A DNA stretch of 64,000 nucleotides from Gilliamella sp. B3022. Its GTDB lineage: Bacteria; Pseudomonadota; Gammaproteobacteria; Enterobacterales; Orbaceae. Below, piece after piece: positions 40,274 through 48,354 of this stretch. The stretch spans positions 2,019,306 through 2,083,305 of the forward strand of contig NZ_CP071867.1 of assembly GCF_028751545.1 (NCBI RefSeq). Reading direction: 5' to 3'. The notes under the pieces are model-generated. The model saw only the letters and a program-made list of their open reading frames with translations. It made no database searches and was not told the origin of the DNA. Position numbers and translations under genes: made by a program. Positions within the stretch are counted from its first letter, which is position 1. Each line of letters opens with the position of its first letter.

Positions 40274-41283
40274 ATACTGTTACCGAATTTGAATTTATTC
40301 AATACAATGATGGTGAATTAGACAATCAACACGCTAATCAATTAACAAAACAACTGATTAAAAATTTTGACAATGCTCAATATGGTTATTTATTGCTGGA
40401 TCTAAGTTTACGTAACATAAATCAATTGGCTTTAGATAGTGAAATTTATGCTTATATTGAAGAAAATTCCTCATATTTACAATCAATACCGTTTAATCAT
40501 CCGGCGTTTAATTTTACCAACACGCCATCACTGTTACCCATTGACCGAAAAAACACACATCTTTATGAAATCTTAAAACAGACTGTTTTATTGTCTTATC
40601 AAGAAATCAAACCTGAATGGTTATTATCAGGACAGGGACGGGCAATGTGTGGTTGGCTTTTTTCAAATAAATCGATTGATATTGTTTGTCAACATATAGC
40701 CAAATTATGCATTCAACGAAGTCAGATTAACAATGGTCTGTATCTTTTACGCCTTTACGATCCTAGCGTATTAAATGCAATATCTGATCTTATGTTACCG
40801 CAAATTCGAGATAAAATTTTTGCTCAAACGACCAATTGGTTAATCCTTAATGGAGATGGTTTACTGATCGAATATGCCGCAGTTGAAAATAATAGGCAGC
40901 TTATGCCATATCGATTAGGTATAACAGAAACTGAAGAAAATAAAATTGCTCACATAGGTTTAGAAAATCAAATCTTGCTTAACTATCGAAGCAAATTACA
41001 ACATCAACCGCGTTATAGTGAAGATCAAGCAAGAATACAGATACGCAAAGCACTGGATATTGCCATACAACACCAATTAAACGATCCACAAGATAAAGTT
41101 TTATTTGCGTTGCATTATTTAACTCTAGGCAGTGAATTTTATCGAACCCCAAAAATCGCAGAATTACTCAGAATAAAAGATAGTTTCTACCAAAAACGAG
41201 TTGCTGCAATCACTGCTGAACAATGGCAACAAATTAAGCAACAAAGTAAAGAATTAATATTAGGAGAACGTTATGACATGTGA
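40270..41283 (+). CDS. DUF4123 T6SS effector adaptor/chaperone (Tap-like)
   Basis: Protein of 337 residues that should load the next gene's effector onto VgrG. The DUF4123 domain spans about 35-165: YLLLDLSLRNINQLAL, then GRAMCGWLFSNKS, LYLLRLYDPSVLNAI and LILNGDGLLI. The region after about 230 is a helical extension typical of longer Tap proteins (RIQIRKALDIAIQHQL). The ATG overlaps the vgrG stop by four bases and its own end overlaps the effector start by 11 bases, so all three are tightly coupled. Base composition is back to the AT-rich background. The function is inferred from family and position. Confidence 0.85.
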   Translation: MNTVTEFEFIQYNDGELDNQHANQLTKQLIKNFDNAQYGYLLLDLSLRNINQLALDSEIYAYIEENSSYLQSIPFNHPAFNFTNTPSLLPIDRKNTHLYEILKQTVLLSYQEIKPEWLLSGQGRAMCGWLFSNKSIDIVCQHIAKLCIQRSQINNGLYLLRLYDPSVLNAISDLMLPQIRDKIFAQTTNWLILNGDGLLIEYAAVENNRQLMPYRLGITETEENKIAHIGLENQILLNYRSKLQHQPRYSEDQARIQIRKALDIAIQHQLNDPQDKVLFALHYLTLGSEFYRTPKIAELLRIKDSFYQKRVAAITAEQWQQIKQQSKELILGERYDM

Positions 41284-44200
41284 TTGCGCATCATCAAAAG
41301 GACTAACCATATTGCCGGTTAACTACTGTGTCATTCCTAAAATTGAGGGACTTAATTTACCCAATTGGGCAAATCAACCTAAAATTACTGACGCTAAACT
41401 TAAATATGACTACAGTTATGCATTAAGAGTCATACGGGAAGGGTTTTTATATCTTTTTTATGAAGAAGGCGCTCGAGGTAACCACTACTGGGAAGTCTAT
41501 AAAATTGCAAAAAATGGCACATTTTGGAAACAATTTTCCGCACAAATGGCAACTACGGAAGAAGACTGCGGCTGTGCAGCAGTATTACAAAATAGCGCTA
41601 GTGCTGAATTTATTTGCATTGAACAACCGCAACAATGTGGAAAAGTATGGTTAGCATTCAGTGAGCATAAATGGGAAAATGATGTTTTGACAAATTACGA
41701 AACCGATAATCAGTTGCGCAGTGAAAGAATGAGTTTAATAGAGCCTAAAAAAATGGCTCAAGGCTCCGTTATTGAAGCCAATGGTATAGCACAATTAAAC
41801 GAAAGCAACGTAAAACAAATCATTGATTATAATGAGAAGTCGATATTATCTATCATTCCAGATCCAACCATCAAGCGGTCTAAAACGCTAGTTTCCAATG
41901 ATATAAATCAATGGAATACCGCCTTTTTTAATCAACATTGTACCCTTTACCCATGGGCGATAAACCGCCAGTTAAATCACACTCTTAACTCAGCAAGGGA
42001 GCGTTCAACCGAAAAAAACAGCTATATTGTCGGATTAAATGATGCGGCAGGTATCAGTAAAGAACTCAATGGTTGGTGTAATGAAATCATAGGTTACCTA
42101 AAGCTATTTAGTGAAGAACGTGAGCATGAAATTCAATCAGATGCATTGTTAACATTGTTCGAAAATAGCTTTATTAAAGCCAACGAAGATGAACGCCGTG
42201 AAGCCTTAAAGATTTATGAAGAATTGCATAGACAAAATAATTATTGGTTAGAAAAGGTTACCGAAACCGAAGGTGCAGATTGGTTAGCAAAGCGAAGAGT
42301 GCAGTATCAAAAACAATACCTTCTTGAACCGGACCTGCTGGCAGCGTTAAATCAAGGGTGTGATCTGTTTGCTGATTGGATGAAGCAACCACGAGTAGGT
42401 GCGTTATATTACCAACGATTGGATGTTGCTATGAAAGAGGTACAAAGTAATAAAAAAATCAGCGACTATCTTAAAAAAATCACCCAATTACGCGCTAAAG
42501 CCATTATGACAGTGCAGATAGACGAAACAATGCACAAAGAAGAAGTTGAAAAAATTACTACAATACCAAGAGAACAATGGAAAAAATACCAAGCCAGAAT
42601 CAATCAACCATTAAGAGACACGTATCACAAAAAATACGAAGCGATCACTCAACAAGCAAGCTTGTTACACGAACAACGTAGCGAAAATGCCTTTATATGG
42701 ATACAAAGTAATAGTTTTTTGAGCGTGCTTAATGACTACAGTCAGAACAATATTGAGGACGGTATCTTGTTTGAACGACTTGTTATCACGGCAATAGAGG
42801 GTTTGCAAGATACAAAGAAAGGTAATCAGGTTATTGGTGACTGGATCAAGGCGCGTAACATTCCTAAAACCAATCTAATCTGGCGAGCAGTAGCCTTTAA
42901 TCAAACTGCAGCCATTAAAGAGTTAGAAGAATTTTTACTGGATGCTGAAAAATATCGTGAAGTAGACGGCAATGGTCGTTTGCATCGTACGTTACTCAAC
43001 GTACCAAAAAATCTGTCCTACTTTACCTCAATTAGTCGGGATATTAACAGCAGTCTGCAAAAAAAGAAGCCCGATATCAATGCTAAATTTATCGATAAAT
43101 TTGCCTACAAACGCGATAAGCTTGCGTCAATTTTAATTGGTAAATTATTCCGAAAACAGCCTGTTCGCGTGATGGTCGACGGTTTGCAAATCGGTGCGGA
43201 TAATATTAACCATTATATTGGTCAGAAAATTTTTATGGTAAGAGCTGGGCTTGAGCCAGACATCGTTAAATCCGTCATGAATGAATATTATGATCGTAGG
43301 GATTGGATTACAAGAATGAAAAAATTAAACATTGATAATCAAATGTTTTCAGGTCCCTTCCCTAATGTTGAGCAAAAAGGCCTTAAAGGCCAGTTAGTCA
43401 ACAATTACCTAAAAACCTATACTCATAACATTCTGAAAAAAATCATTATAAAGAAAAACAATAAACCGACTAGCGTTATTATCAAAGGAAAATACGATGA
43501 ACTGTGGGACAGTTATCACAGTCGTACATTTGGTCGCGATTTAAAAGGTACAAGGTTGTCGGCTGTTTTAATGGCATTTCAAATACCGGTGATTATGACG
43601 CTCATTATGCAAACGGATGATCACACGTCAGACGATTTTTTGAACCAGATTATGGCGGCATCCTTAAGTTTTATTAGTGTTTTCACCGATGTTTTGATTA
43701 AACCTATTAATATTGCTTTTAATAATACTAATTTGGTTATTGGGTTAAGAATGACCGGACATCTTACTGGGGCGGCATCTTCTATCTTTGGGTTGATGTA
43801 TGCTATTCCGCAGGCTTTGAAAAGTAATCAAGATAATATTGAATTAATATTAAATAGAGCTAGTGTAATGGTCTATATTAGTCAATTTTTGAAAGCAAGT
43901 ACTGCATTATTAGAGATGTCACCTAAATTAGCTTCTAAATTTTTGATAAGAAAGTTTATTCAATTTGCTGCCTGGAGGATTTTGACCTTTTTTGCAGCAT
44001 GGTGGGTGCAATTACTTCTAATTGCATTGGAGTTTGTCTGGAATTTGATAGTCGATGATGACATTCAAAAATGGATAAGATCCACCCGATTCGGCACGCA
44101 ATACAAACGAGATGAGACGCCGGATTTTAAAACTGAGTTTCAGGCATTTAAAGAGCTAATGAAAGTTGAAGACAATCAGGAAGAAGTGGAGCAACAATCA

Positions 44201-44314
44201 GACAACTTTTTAACAGCCATCGGATGGGACAGTGATTGGTTATCAGACACATTAGGGATTAATTCCAACAATAACACTTACGCCACAGCCAATATCCCTT
44301 ATTCTATAAATTAA
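41273..44314 (+). CDS. VasX-like T6SS effector with membrane-inserting C-terminus
   Basis: Protein of 1013 residues. The N-terminus (about 1-180) has the VasX N-terminal-region pattern: a cysteine-rich start (MTCDCASSKGLTILPVNYCV), then YSYALRVIREGFLYLFYEEG. A long helical middle follows. From about residue 755 there are several hydrophobic segments (LSAVLMAFQIPVIMTLIM, FLNQIMAASLSFISVFTDVL, MTGHLTGAASSIFGLMYAI, and ILTFFAAWWVQLLLIALEFVW), as in colicin-like pore formers. I infer that it depolarises target-cell membranes. AGGAG is correctly spaced before ATG 41273, inside the adaptor gene. Four related membrane-protein genes follow, which suits an effector needing membrane immunity. The pore activity is inferred. 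Confidence 0.82.
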   Translation: MTCDCASSKGLTILPVNYCVIPKIEGLNLPNWANQPKITDAKLKYDYSYALRVIREGFLYLFYEEGARGNHYWEVYKIAKNGTFWKQFSAQMATTEEDCGCAAVLQNSASAEFICIEQPQQCGKVWLAFSEHKWENDVLTNYETDNQLRSERMSLIEPKKMAQGSVIEANGIAQLNESNVKQIIDYNEKSILSIIPDPTIKRSKTLVSNDINQWNTAFFNQHCTLYPWAINRQLNHTLNSARERSTEKNSYIVGLNDAAGISKELNGWCNEIIGYLKLFSEEREHEIQSDALLTLFENSFIKANEDERREALKIYEELHRQNNYWLEKVTETEGADWLAKRRVQYQKQYLLEPDLLAALNQGCDLFADWMKQPRVGALYYQRLDVAMKEVQSNKKISDYLKKITQLRAKAIMTVQIDETMHKEEVEKITTIPREQWKKYQARINQPLRDTYHKKYEAITQQASLLHEQRSENAFIWIQSNSFLSVLNDYSQNNIEDGILFERLVITAIEGLQDTKKGNQVIGDWIKARNIPKTNLIWRAVAFNQTAAIKELEEFLLDAEKYREVDGNGRLHRTLLNVPKNLSYFTSISRDINSSLQKKKPDINAKFIDKFAYKRDKLASILIGKLFRKQPVRVMVDGLQIGADNINHYIGQKIFMVRAGLEPDIVKSVMNEYYDRRDWITRMKKLNIDNQMFSGPFPNVEQKGLKGQLVNNYLKTYTHNILKKIIIKKNNKPTSVIIKGKYDELWDSYHSRTFGRDLKGTRLSAVLMAFQIPVIMTLIMQTDDHTSDDFLNQIMAASLSFISVFTDVLIKPINIAFNNTNLVIGLRMTGHLTGAASSIFGLMYAIPQALKSNQDNIELILNRASVMVYISQFLKASTALLEMSPKLASKFLIRKFIQFAAWRILTFFAAWWVQLLLIALEFVWNLIVDDDIQKWIRSTRFGTQYKRDETPDFKTEFQAFKELMKVEDNQEEVEQQSDNFLTAIGWDSDWLSDTLGINSNNNTYATANIPYSIN

Positions 44315-44330
44315 AAAAGCGATAAACATT

Positions 44331-45215
44331 ATGAGTCTAAAAAATTTTTATAAAATTCAGAAGCAAATCATCGATCGCTCCTGGCGACATCCCCCCAAAC
44401 CACCGGTTCTACCGTGTTTGGGGGATGAATTTACCAAGATTTGTGGAACGATAGAACGCATTGATATCGAGCAACAACAACAAGCGTTTGAAGTGGAATC
44501 GTATGAAAACATGAAAGAAATAATGGAAAGAACCGAAAGAGCCGCCAAGATAGGGGCCATCATTGGTGCCTTACGAGGGCAAGTTGGTTTGACTGGAGGG
44601 ACACAAACCAAAGCATTTTTACGAGATGCCAATTTTGTTAATGTGCAAATTGAAAATAAGATTTATTGTGGTTGGTTAGGTGATTGCCCGTTTCGGGAAG
44701 GGGATAACGTTGAAGTGGTGGTGGAGTGGCAAAATGATCATTACGAACTGTATGCGATAGCCAAACCGGATGAAAGGATAATAAGTGTTTGCCCCAATTG
44801 TTTTAGAGGGCGCTGGGCTTATTTTTTTTATGTTTTGCCGCGTACTATTATTATGTGGTTACTTTCACTATTAGTGATGACAGGTCTACATGTATATTAT
44901 TATAGTCTTGATGAAGTATTATCCTTAAGTAAGGATTATATAGATAATATATCTATGTCTGCATTAACTTATGGTCTTTTTGCACTTGCCGGTTTGATTA
45001 TTGCCATAAAAGACAGTTTTAAAACCAAAGTGAAAATTGCTGAACAAATTTTTAACGCCTTAAATCTGCCAAAAATATCCAGAATAGATTTAAGAAAGTA
45101 CACCAATAGAAAATGTTGGAAATTAAAATTTCAAGGTAAATATACTGCAAATAATCAAAAACCAAGGCTCAGTTATAACATTAAAGCTGATGATAATAAT
45201 CTTTTTTATTATTAA
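44331..45215 (+). CDS. Tandem membrane protein copy A, probable immunity to the VasX-like effector
   Basis: First of four 294-residue paralogues. Residues 1-160 look soluble: GTIERIDI (about 39-46), an Ala/Gly-rich stretch AAKIGAIIGALRGQVGLTG (71-89), then a likely small beta domain (NFVNVQIENKIYCGWLGDCP, DNVEVVVEWQNDHYELYAI) ending with CPNC at 154-157. Two hydrophobic segments follow (about 163-188 and 208-226), then a basic tail. I infer inner-membrane immunity from its place after the pore-like effector. Enterobacterial relatives are, as I recall, often labelled only putative T6SS effector, so that role is the alternative. Copy A alone has GGTQTKAF at 89-96. Confidence 0.7.
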   Translation: MSLKNFYKIQKQIIDRSWRHPPKPPVLPCLGDEFTKICGTIERIDIEQQQQAFEVESYENMKEIMERTERAAKIGAIIGALRGQVGLTGGTQTKAFLRDANFVNVQIENKIYCGWLGDCPFREGDNVEVVVEWQNDHYELYAIAKPDERIISVCPNCFRGRWAYFFYVLPRTIIMWLLSLLVMTGLHVYYYSLDEVLSLSKDYIDNISMSALTYGLFALAGLIIAIKDSFKTKVKIAEQIFNALNLPKISRIDLRKYTNRKCWKLKFQGKYTANNQKPRLSYNIKADDNNLFYY

Positions 45216-45242
45216 CAAGAACAAAACCAAGATTATCAAGAT

Positions 45243-46127
45243 ATGAGTCTAAAAAATTTTTATAAAATTCAGAAGCAAATCATCGATCGCTCCTGGCGAC
45301 ATCCCCCCAAACCACCGGTTCTACCGTGTTTGGGGGATGAATTTACCAAGATTTGTGGAACGATAGAACGCATTGATATCGAGCAACAACAACAAGCGTT
45401 TGAAGTGGAATCGTATGAAAACATAAAAGAAAGTGTAGAAAGATTAAATAGAGCCGCCAAGATAGGGGCCATCATTGGTGCCTTACGAGGGCAAGTTGGT
45501 TTGACCGGAATGGCAGATAATCAACCTATTTTACGAGATGCCAATTTTGTTAATGTGCAAATTGAAAATAAGATTTATTGTGGTTGGTTAGGTGATTGCC
45601 CGTTTCGGGAAGGGGATAACGTTGAAGTGGTGGTGGAGTGGCAAAAGGATCATTACGAACTGTATGCGATAGCCAAACCGGATGAAAGGATAATAAGTGT
45701 TTGCCCCAATTGTTTTAGAGGGCGCTGGGCTTATTTTATGTATTGCTTCAAAGGCACTATAATTAGTTTAATGATTACACTGATTGTTATGACAGGTATT
45801 TATATACATTATCATGGACTCAATATCGCATTATCTTGGTATAAAAATTATCTGAATTATGTTTCTATGGTTGCATTAGGTTTTGCTACTTTTGCAGTTA
45901 TGGGGCTTTATATAGTATTAAATGACAGTTTTAAAACCAAAGTGAAAATTGCCGAACAAATATTTATTACCCTAAATTTACAAAAAATATCATGGGTTAA
46001 TTTGAGAAAATTCACCAATAAAAAAATCAGAAAACTAAAAAAACAAGGCAAATACCAGAAAAACGAGAAAATACCTAAAAAAGTCTTTAATACATGGTCA
46101 AGTGATAATTTTCTGTATTATTATTAA
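45243..46127 (+). CDS. Tandem membrane protein copy B, probable immunity protein
   Basis: Second paralogue, 294 residues. Residues 1-60 are identical to copy A. Differences: IKESVERLNR at 61-70, GMADNQPI at 89-96, Lys135, and a very different membrane region (FMYCFKGTIISLMITLIVMT). Its C-terminus is also unlike the others (ITLNLQKISWVNLRKFTNKK, ending SSDNFLYYY). It is the most diverged copy in the 3' half, and the 25-base gap after it differs from the other gaps, so gene and linker may have come from another source. Weak SD. Confidence 0.7.
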   Translation: MSLKNFYKIQKQIIDRSWRHPPKPPVLPCLGDEFTKICGTIERIDIEQQQQAFEVESYENIKESVERLNRAAKIGAIIGALRGQVGLTGMADNQPILRDANFVNVQIENKIYCGWLGDCPFREGDNVEVVVEWQKDHYELYAIAKPDERIISVCPNCFRGRWAYFMYCFKGTIISLMITLIVMTGIYIHYHGLNIALSWYKNYLNYVSMVALGFATFAVMGLYIVLNDSFKTKVKIAEQIFITLNLQKISWVNLRKFTNKKIRKLKKQGKYQKNEKIPKKVFNTWSSDNFLYYY

Positions 46128-46152
46128 AACACGTTGCGAGAGTTGTTGATTA

Positions 46153-47037
46153 ATGAGTCTAAAAAATTTTTATAAAATTCAGAAGCAAATCATCGATCGC
46201 TCCTGGCGACATCCCCCCAAACCACCGGTTCTACCGTGTTTGGGGGATGAATTTACCAAGATTTGTGGAACGATAGAACGCATTGATATCGAGCAACAAC
46301 AACAAGCGTTTGAAGTGGAATCGTATGAAAACATAAAAGAAAGTGTAGAAAGATTAAATAGAGCCGCCAAGATAGGGGCCATCATTGGTGCCTTACGAGG
46401 GCAAGTTGGTTTGACCGGAATGGCAGATAATCAACCTATTTTACGAGATGCCAATTTTGTTAATGTGCAAATTGAAAATAAGATTTATTGTGGTTGGTTA
46501 GGTGATTGCCCATTTCGGGAAGGGGATAACGTTGAAGTGGTGGTGGAGTGGCAAAATGATCATTACGAACTGTATGCGATAGCCAAACCGGATGAAAGGA
46601 TAATAAGTGTTTGCCCCAATTGCTTTAGAGGGCGCTGGGCTTATTTTCTTTATGTTTTGTCGCGTACCATAATAATAGTATTGTTTGTATTATTGTTTTT
46701 TACATGTCTTGATGTCTATTCTTTTGGGCTCAATGAAGTATTATCACTAAGTAAAAGCTATTTAGATGACATAAGTGCCGTTGCAATGGCTTTTGGTAGT
46801 TTTGCATTTGTCGGATTAATTATTGCCATAAAAGACAGTTTTAAAACCAAAGTGAAAATTGCTGAACAAATTTTTAACGCCTTAAATCTGCCAAAAATAT
46901 CCAGAATAGATTTAAGAAAGTACACCAATAGAAAATGTTGGAAATTAAAATTTCAAGGTAAATATACTGCAAATAATAATAAACCTAAAATTAACTATAG
47001 AATTAAAGTTTGTGATAATAATCTTTTTTATTATTAA
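46153..47037 (+). CDS. Tandem membrane protein copy C, probable immunity protein
   Basis: Third paralogue, 294 residues. The 5' half matches copy B (IKESVERLNR, GMADNQPI) except for Asn135, which it shares with copy A. Its membrane region is its own (FLYVLSRTIIIVLFVLLFFT, then VAMAFGSFAFVG). From residue 224 it rejoins the A/D type (IAIKDSFKTKVKIAEQIFNA, RKYTNRKCWKLKFQGKYTAN). It is thus a chimera of blocks seen in other copies. The 27-base linker to copy D is identical to that between A and B. Confidence 0.7.
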   Translation: MSLKNFYKIQKQIIDRSWRHPPKPPVLPCLGDEFTKICGTIERIDIEQQQQAFEVESYENIKESVERLNRAAKIGAIIGALRGQVGLTGMADNQPILRDANFVNVQIENKIYCGWLGDCPFREGDNVEVVVEWQNDHYELYAIAKPDERIISVCPNCFRGRWAYFLYVLSRTIIIVLFVLLFFTCLDVYSFGLNEVLSLSKSYLDDISAVAMAFGSFAFVGLIIAIKDSFKTKVKIAEQIFNALNLPKISRIDLRKYTNRKCWKLKFQGKYTANNNKPKINYRIKVCDNNLFYY

Positions 47038-47064
47038 CAAGAACAAAACCAAGATTATCAAGAT

Positions 47065-47949
47065 ATGAGTCTAAAAAATTTTTATAAAATTCAGAAGCAA
47101 ATCATCGATCGCTCCTGGCGACATCCCCCCAAACCACCGGTTTTACCGTGTTTGGGGGATGAATTTACCAAGATTTGTGGAACGATAGAACGCATTGATA
47201 TCGAGCAACAACAACAAGCGTTTGAAGTGGAATCGTATGAAAACATGAAAGAAATAATGGAAAGAACCGAGAGAGCCGCCAAGATAGGGGCCATCATTGG
47301 TGCCTTACGAGGGCAAGTTGGTTTGACCGGAATGGCAGATAATCAACCTATTTTACGAGATGCCAATTTTGTTAATGTGCAAATTGAAAATAAGATTTAT
47401 TGTGGTTGGTTAGGTGATTGCCCGTTTCGGGAAGGGGATAACGTTGAAGTGGTGGTGGAGTGGCAAAAGGATCATTACGAACTGTATGCGATAGCCAAAC
47501 CGGATGAAAGGATAATAAGTGTTTGCCCCAATTGTTTTAGAGGGCGCTGGGCTTATTTTTTTTATGTTTTGTCACGTATTATTATTATGTGGTTACTTTC
47601 ACTATTAGTGATGACAGGTCTACATATATATTATTATAGCCTCGATAAAGTATTATCCTTAAGTAAGGATTATATAGATAATATATCTATGTCTGCATTT
47701 ACTTTTGGCCTTTTTGCACTTGCCGGTTTAATTATTGCCATAAAGGATAGTTTTAAAACCAAAGTGAAAATTGCTGAACAAATTTTTAACGCCTTAAACC
47801 TGCCAAAAATATCCAGAATAGATTTAAGAAAGTACACCAATAGAAAATGTTGGAAATTAAAATTTCAAGGTAAATATACTGCAAATATTAATAAACCTAA
47901 AATTAACTATAGAATTAAAATTTGTGATAATAATCTTTTTTATTATTAA
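47065..47949 (+). CDS. Tandem membrane protein copy D, probable immunity protein
   Basis: Fourth paralogue, 294 residues. It has the A-type MKEIMERTER at 61-70 but the B/C-type GMADNQPI at 89-96 and B-type Lys135. The membrane region is nearly that of copy A (IIIMWLLSLLVMTGLHIYYY against A's TIIMWLLSLLVMTGLHVYYY) with a C-like tail (KPKINYRIKICDNNLFYY). The 35-base linker to the broken fifth copy contains the same 27 bases as the A-B and C-D linkers. Confidence 0.7.
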   Translation: MSLKNFYKIQKQIIDRSWRHPPKPPVLPCLGDEFTKICGTIERIDIEQQQQAFEVESYENMKEIMERTERAAKIGAIIGALRGQVGLTGMADNQPILRDANFVNVQIENKIYCGWLGDCPFREGDNVEVVVEWQKDHYELYAIAKPDERIISVCPNCFRGRWAYFFYVLSRIIIMWLLSLLVMTGLHIYYYSLDKVLSLSKDYIDNISMSAFTFGLFALAGLIIAIKDSFKTKVKIAEQIFNALNLPKISRIDLRKYTNRKCWKLKFQGKYTANINKPKINYRIKICDNNLFYY

Positions 47950-47984
47950 AAAGATAACAAGAACAAAACCAAGATTATCAAGAT

Positions 47985-48218
47985 ATGAGTCTAAAAAATT
48001 TTTATAAAATTCAGAAGCAAATCATCGATCGCTCCTGGCGACATCCCCCCAAACCACCGGTTTTACCGTGTTTAGGGGATGAATTTACCAAGATTTGTGG
48101 AACGATAGAACGCATTGATATCGAGCAACAACAAGCGTTCGAGTTTAAAAACAGAAAATGCATTTTTTTGATGAGAAATTTTGTGAAACACACGCATACT
48201 TTGATAGCTACCGCATAA
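47985..48218 (+). pseudogene. Truncated fifth copy of the immunity-like gene
   Basis: The first 50 residues match the other copies except that one Gln of QQQQ is lost. After AFE the sequence becomes unrelated (FKNRKCIFLMRNFVKH) and stops at residue 77. It lacks the beta domain and both membrane segments, so it cannot act like the full-length copies. The break is next to a 25-base sequence found again in diverged form 188 bases downstream. Either a recombination scar or an insertion truncated it. A short soluble product is possible but I treat it as a pseudogene. Confidence 0.75.
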
Positions 48219-48236
48219 ATGGTCACGCAATAAAAT

Positions 48237-48313
48237 CTGAAACTTTTTGCTCAATATGATTGGTGACACTCATTAATCACAATTGAGTCGTTCTTTTTGT
48301 CAAAAAGTTTCAG
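48237..48313. repeat. Perfect 13-base inverted repeat downstream of the immunity array
   Basis: CTGAAACTTTTTG (48237-48249) and CAAAAAGTTTCAG (48301-48313) are exact complements separated by 51 bases. The right arm lies inside the right flanking repeat. It could be the ends of a tiny mobile element or a long-loop hairpin. Confidence 0.6.
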
Positions 48314-48314
48314 G
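48295..48314 (+). repeat. Right copy of the 20-base island-flanking repeat
   Basis: TTTTGTCAAAAAGTTTCAGG, differing from the left copy at 37117-37136 by one base (C for G). Confidence 0.55.
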
Positions 48315-48354
48315 TTAACACTACGTTTGAGTATGAAAATAGAAAATCTATCCC

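Larger units (their letters stand above)
48135..48347 (+). repeat. Diverged direct repeats around the truncation scar
   Basis: 48135-48159 (start GCGTTCGAGTTT) and 48323-48347 (start ACGTTTGAGTAT) match at about 20 of 25 bases by eye and both end in AGAAAAT. Read as protein they give AFEFKNRK and TFEYENRK, the latter followed by SIP and a stop. The second lies in a different frame from the broken gene. They enclose about 160 bases. Confidence 0.5.

Noticed and set aside
44331-48218. Tandem copies considered as a set of effectors instead of immunity proteins
   Set aside because: No toxin motif is visible, they directly follow a pore-like effector, and they have two membrane segments with a soluble head. 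The label putative effector used for relatives is noted as an alternative.
37117-48314. Flanking 20-base repeats as attL/attR of an integrated phage or integrative element
   Set aside because: No integrase, excisionase, tRNA target or phage genes lie between or beside them; homologous exchange at conserved edges is a simpler explanation.
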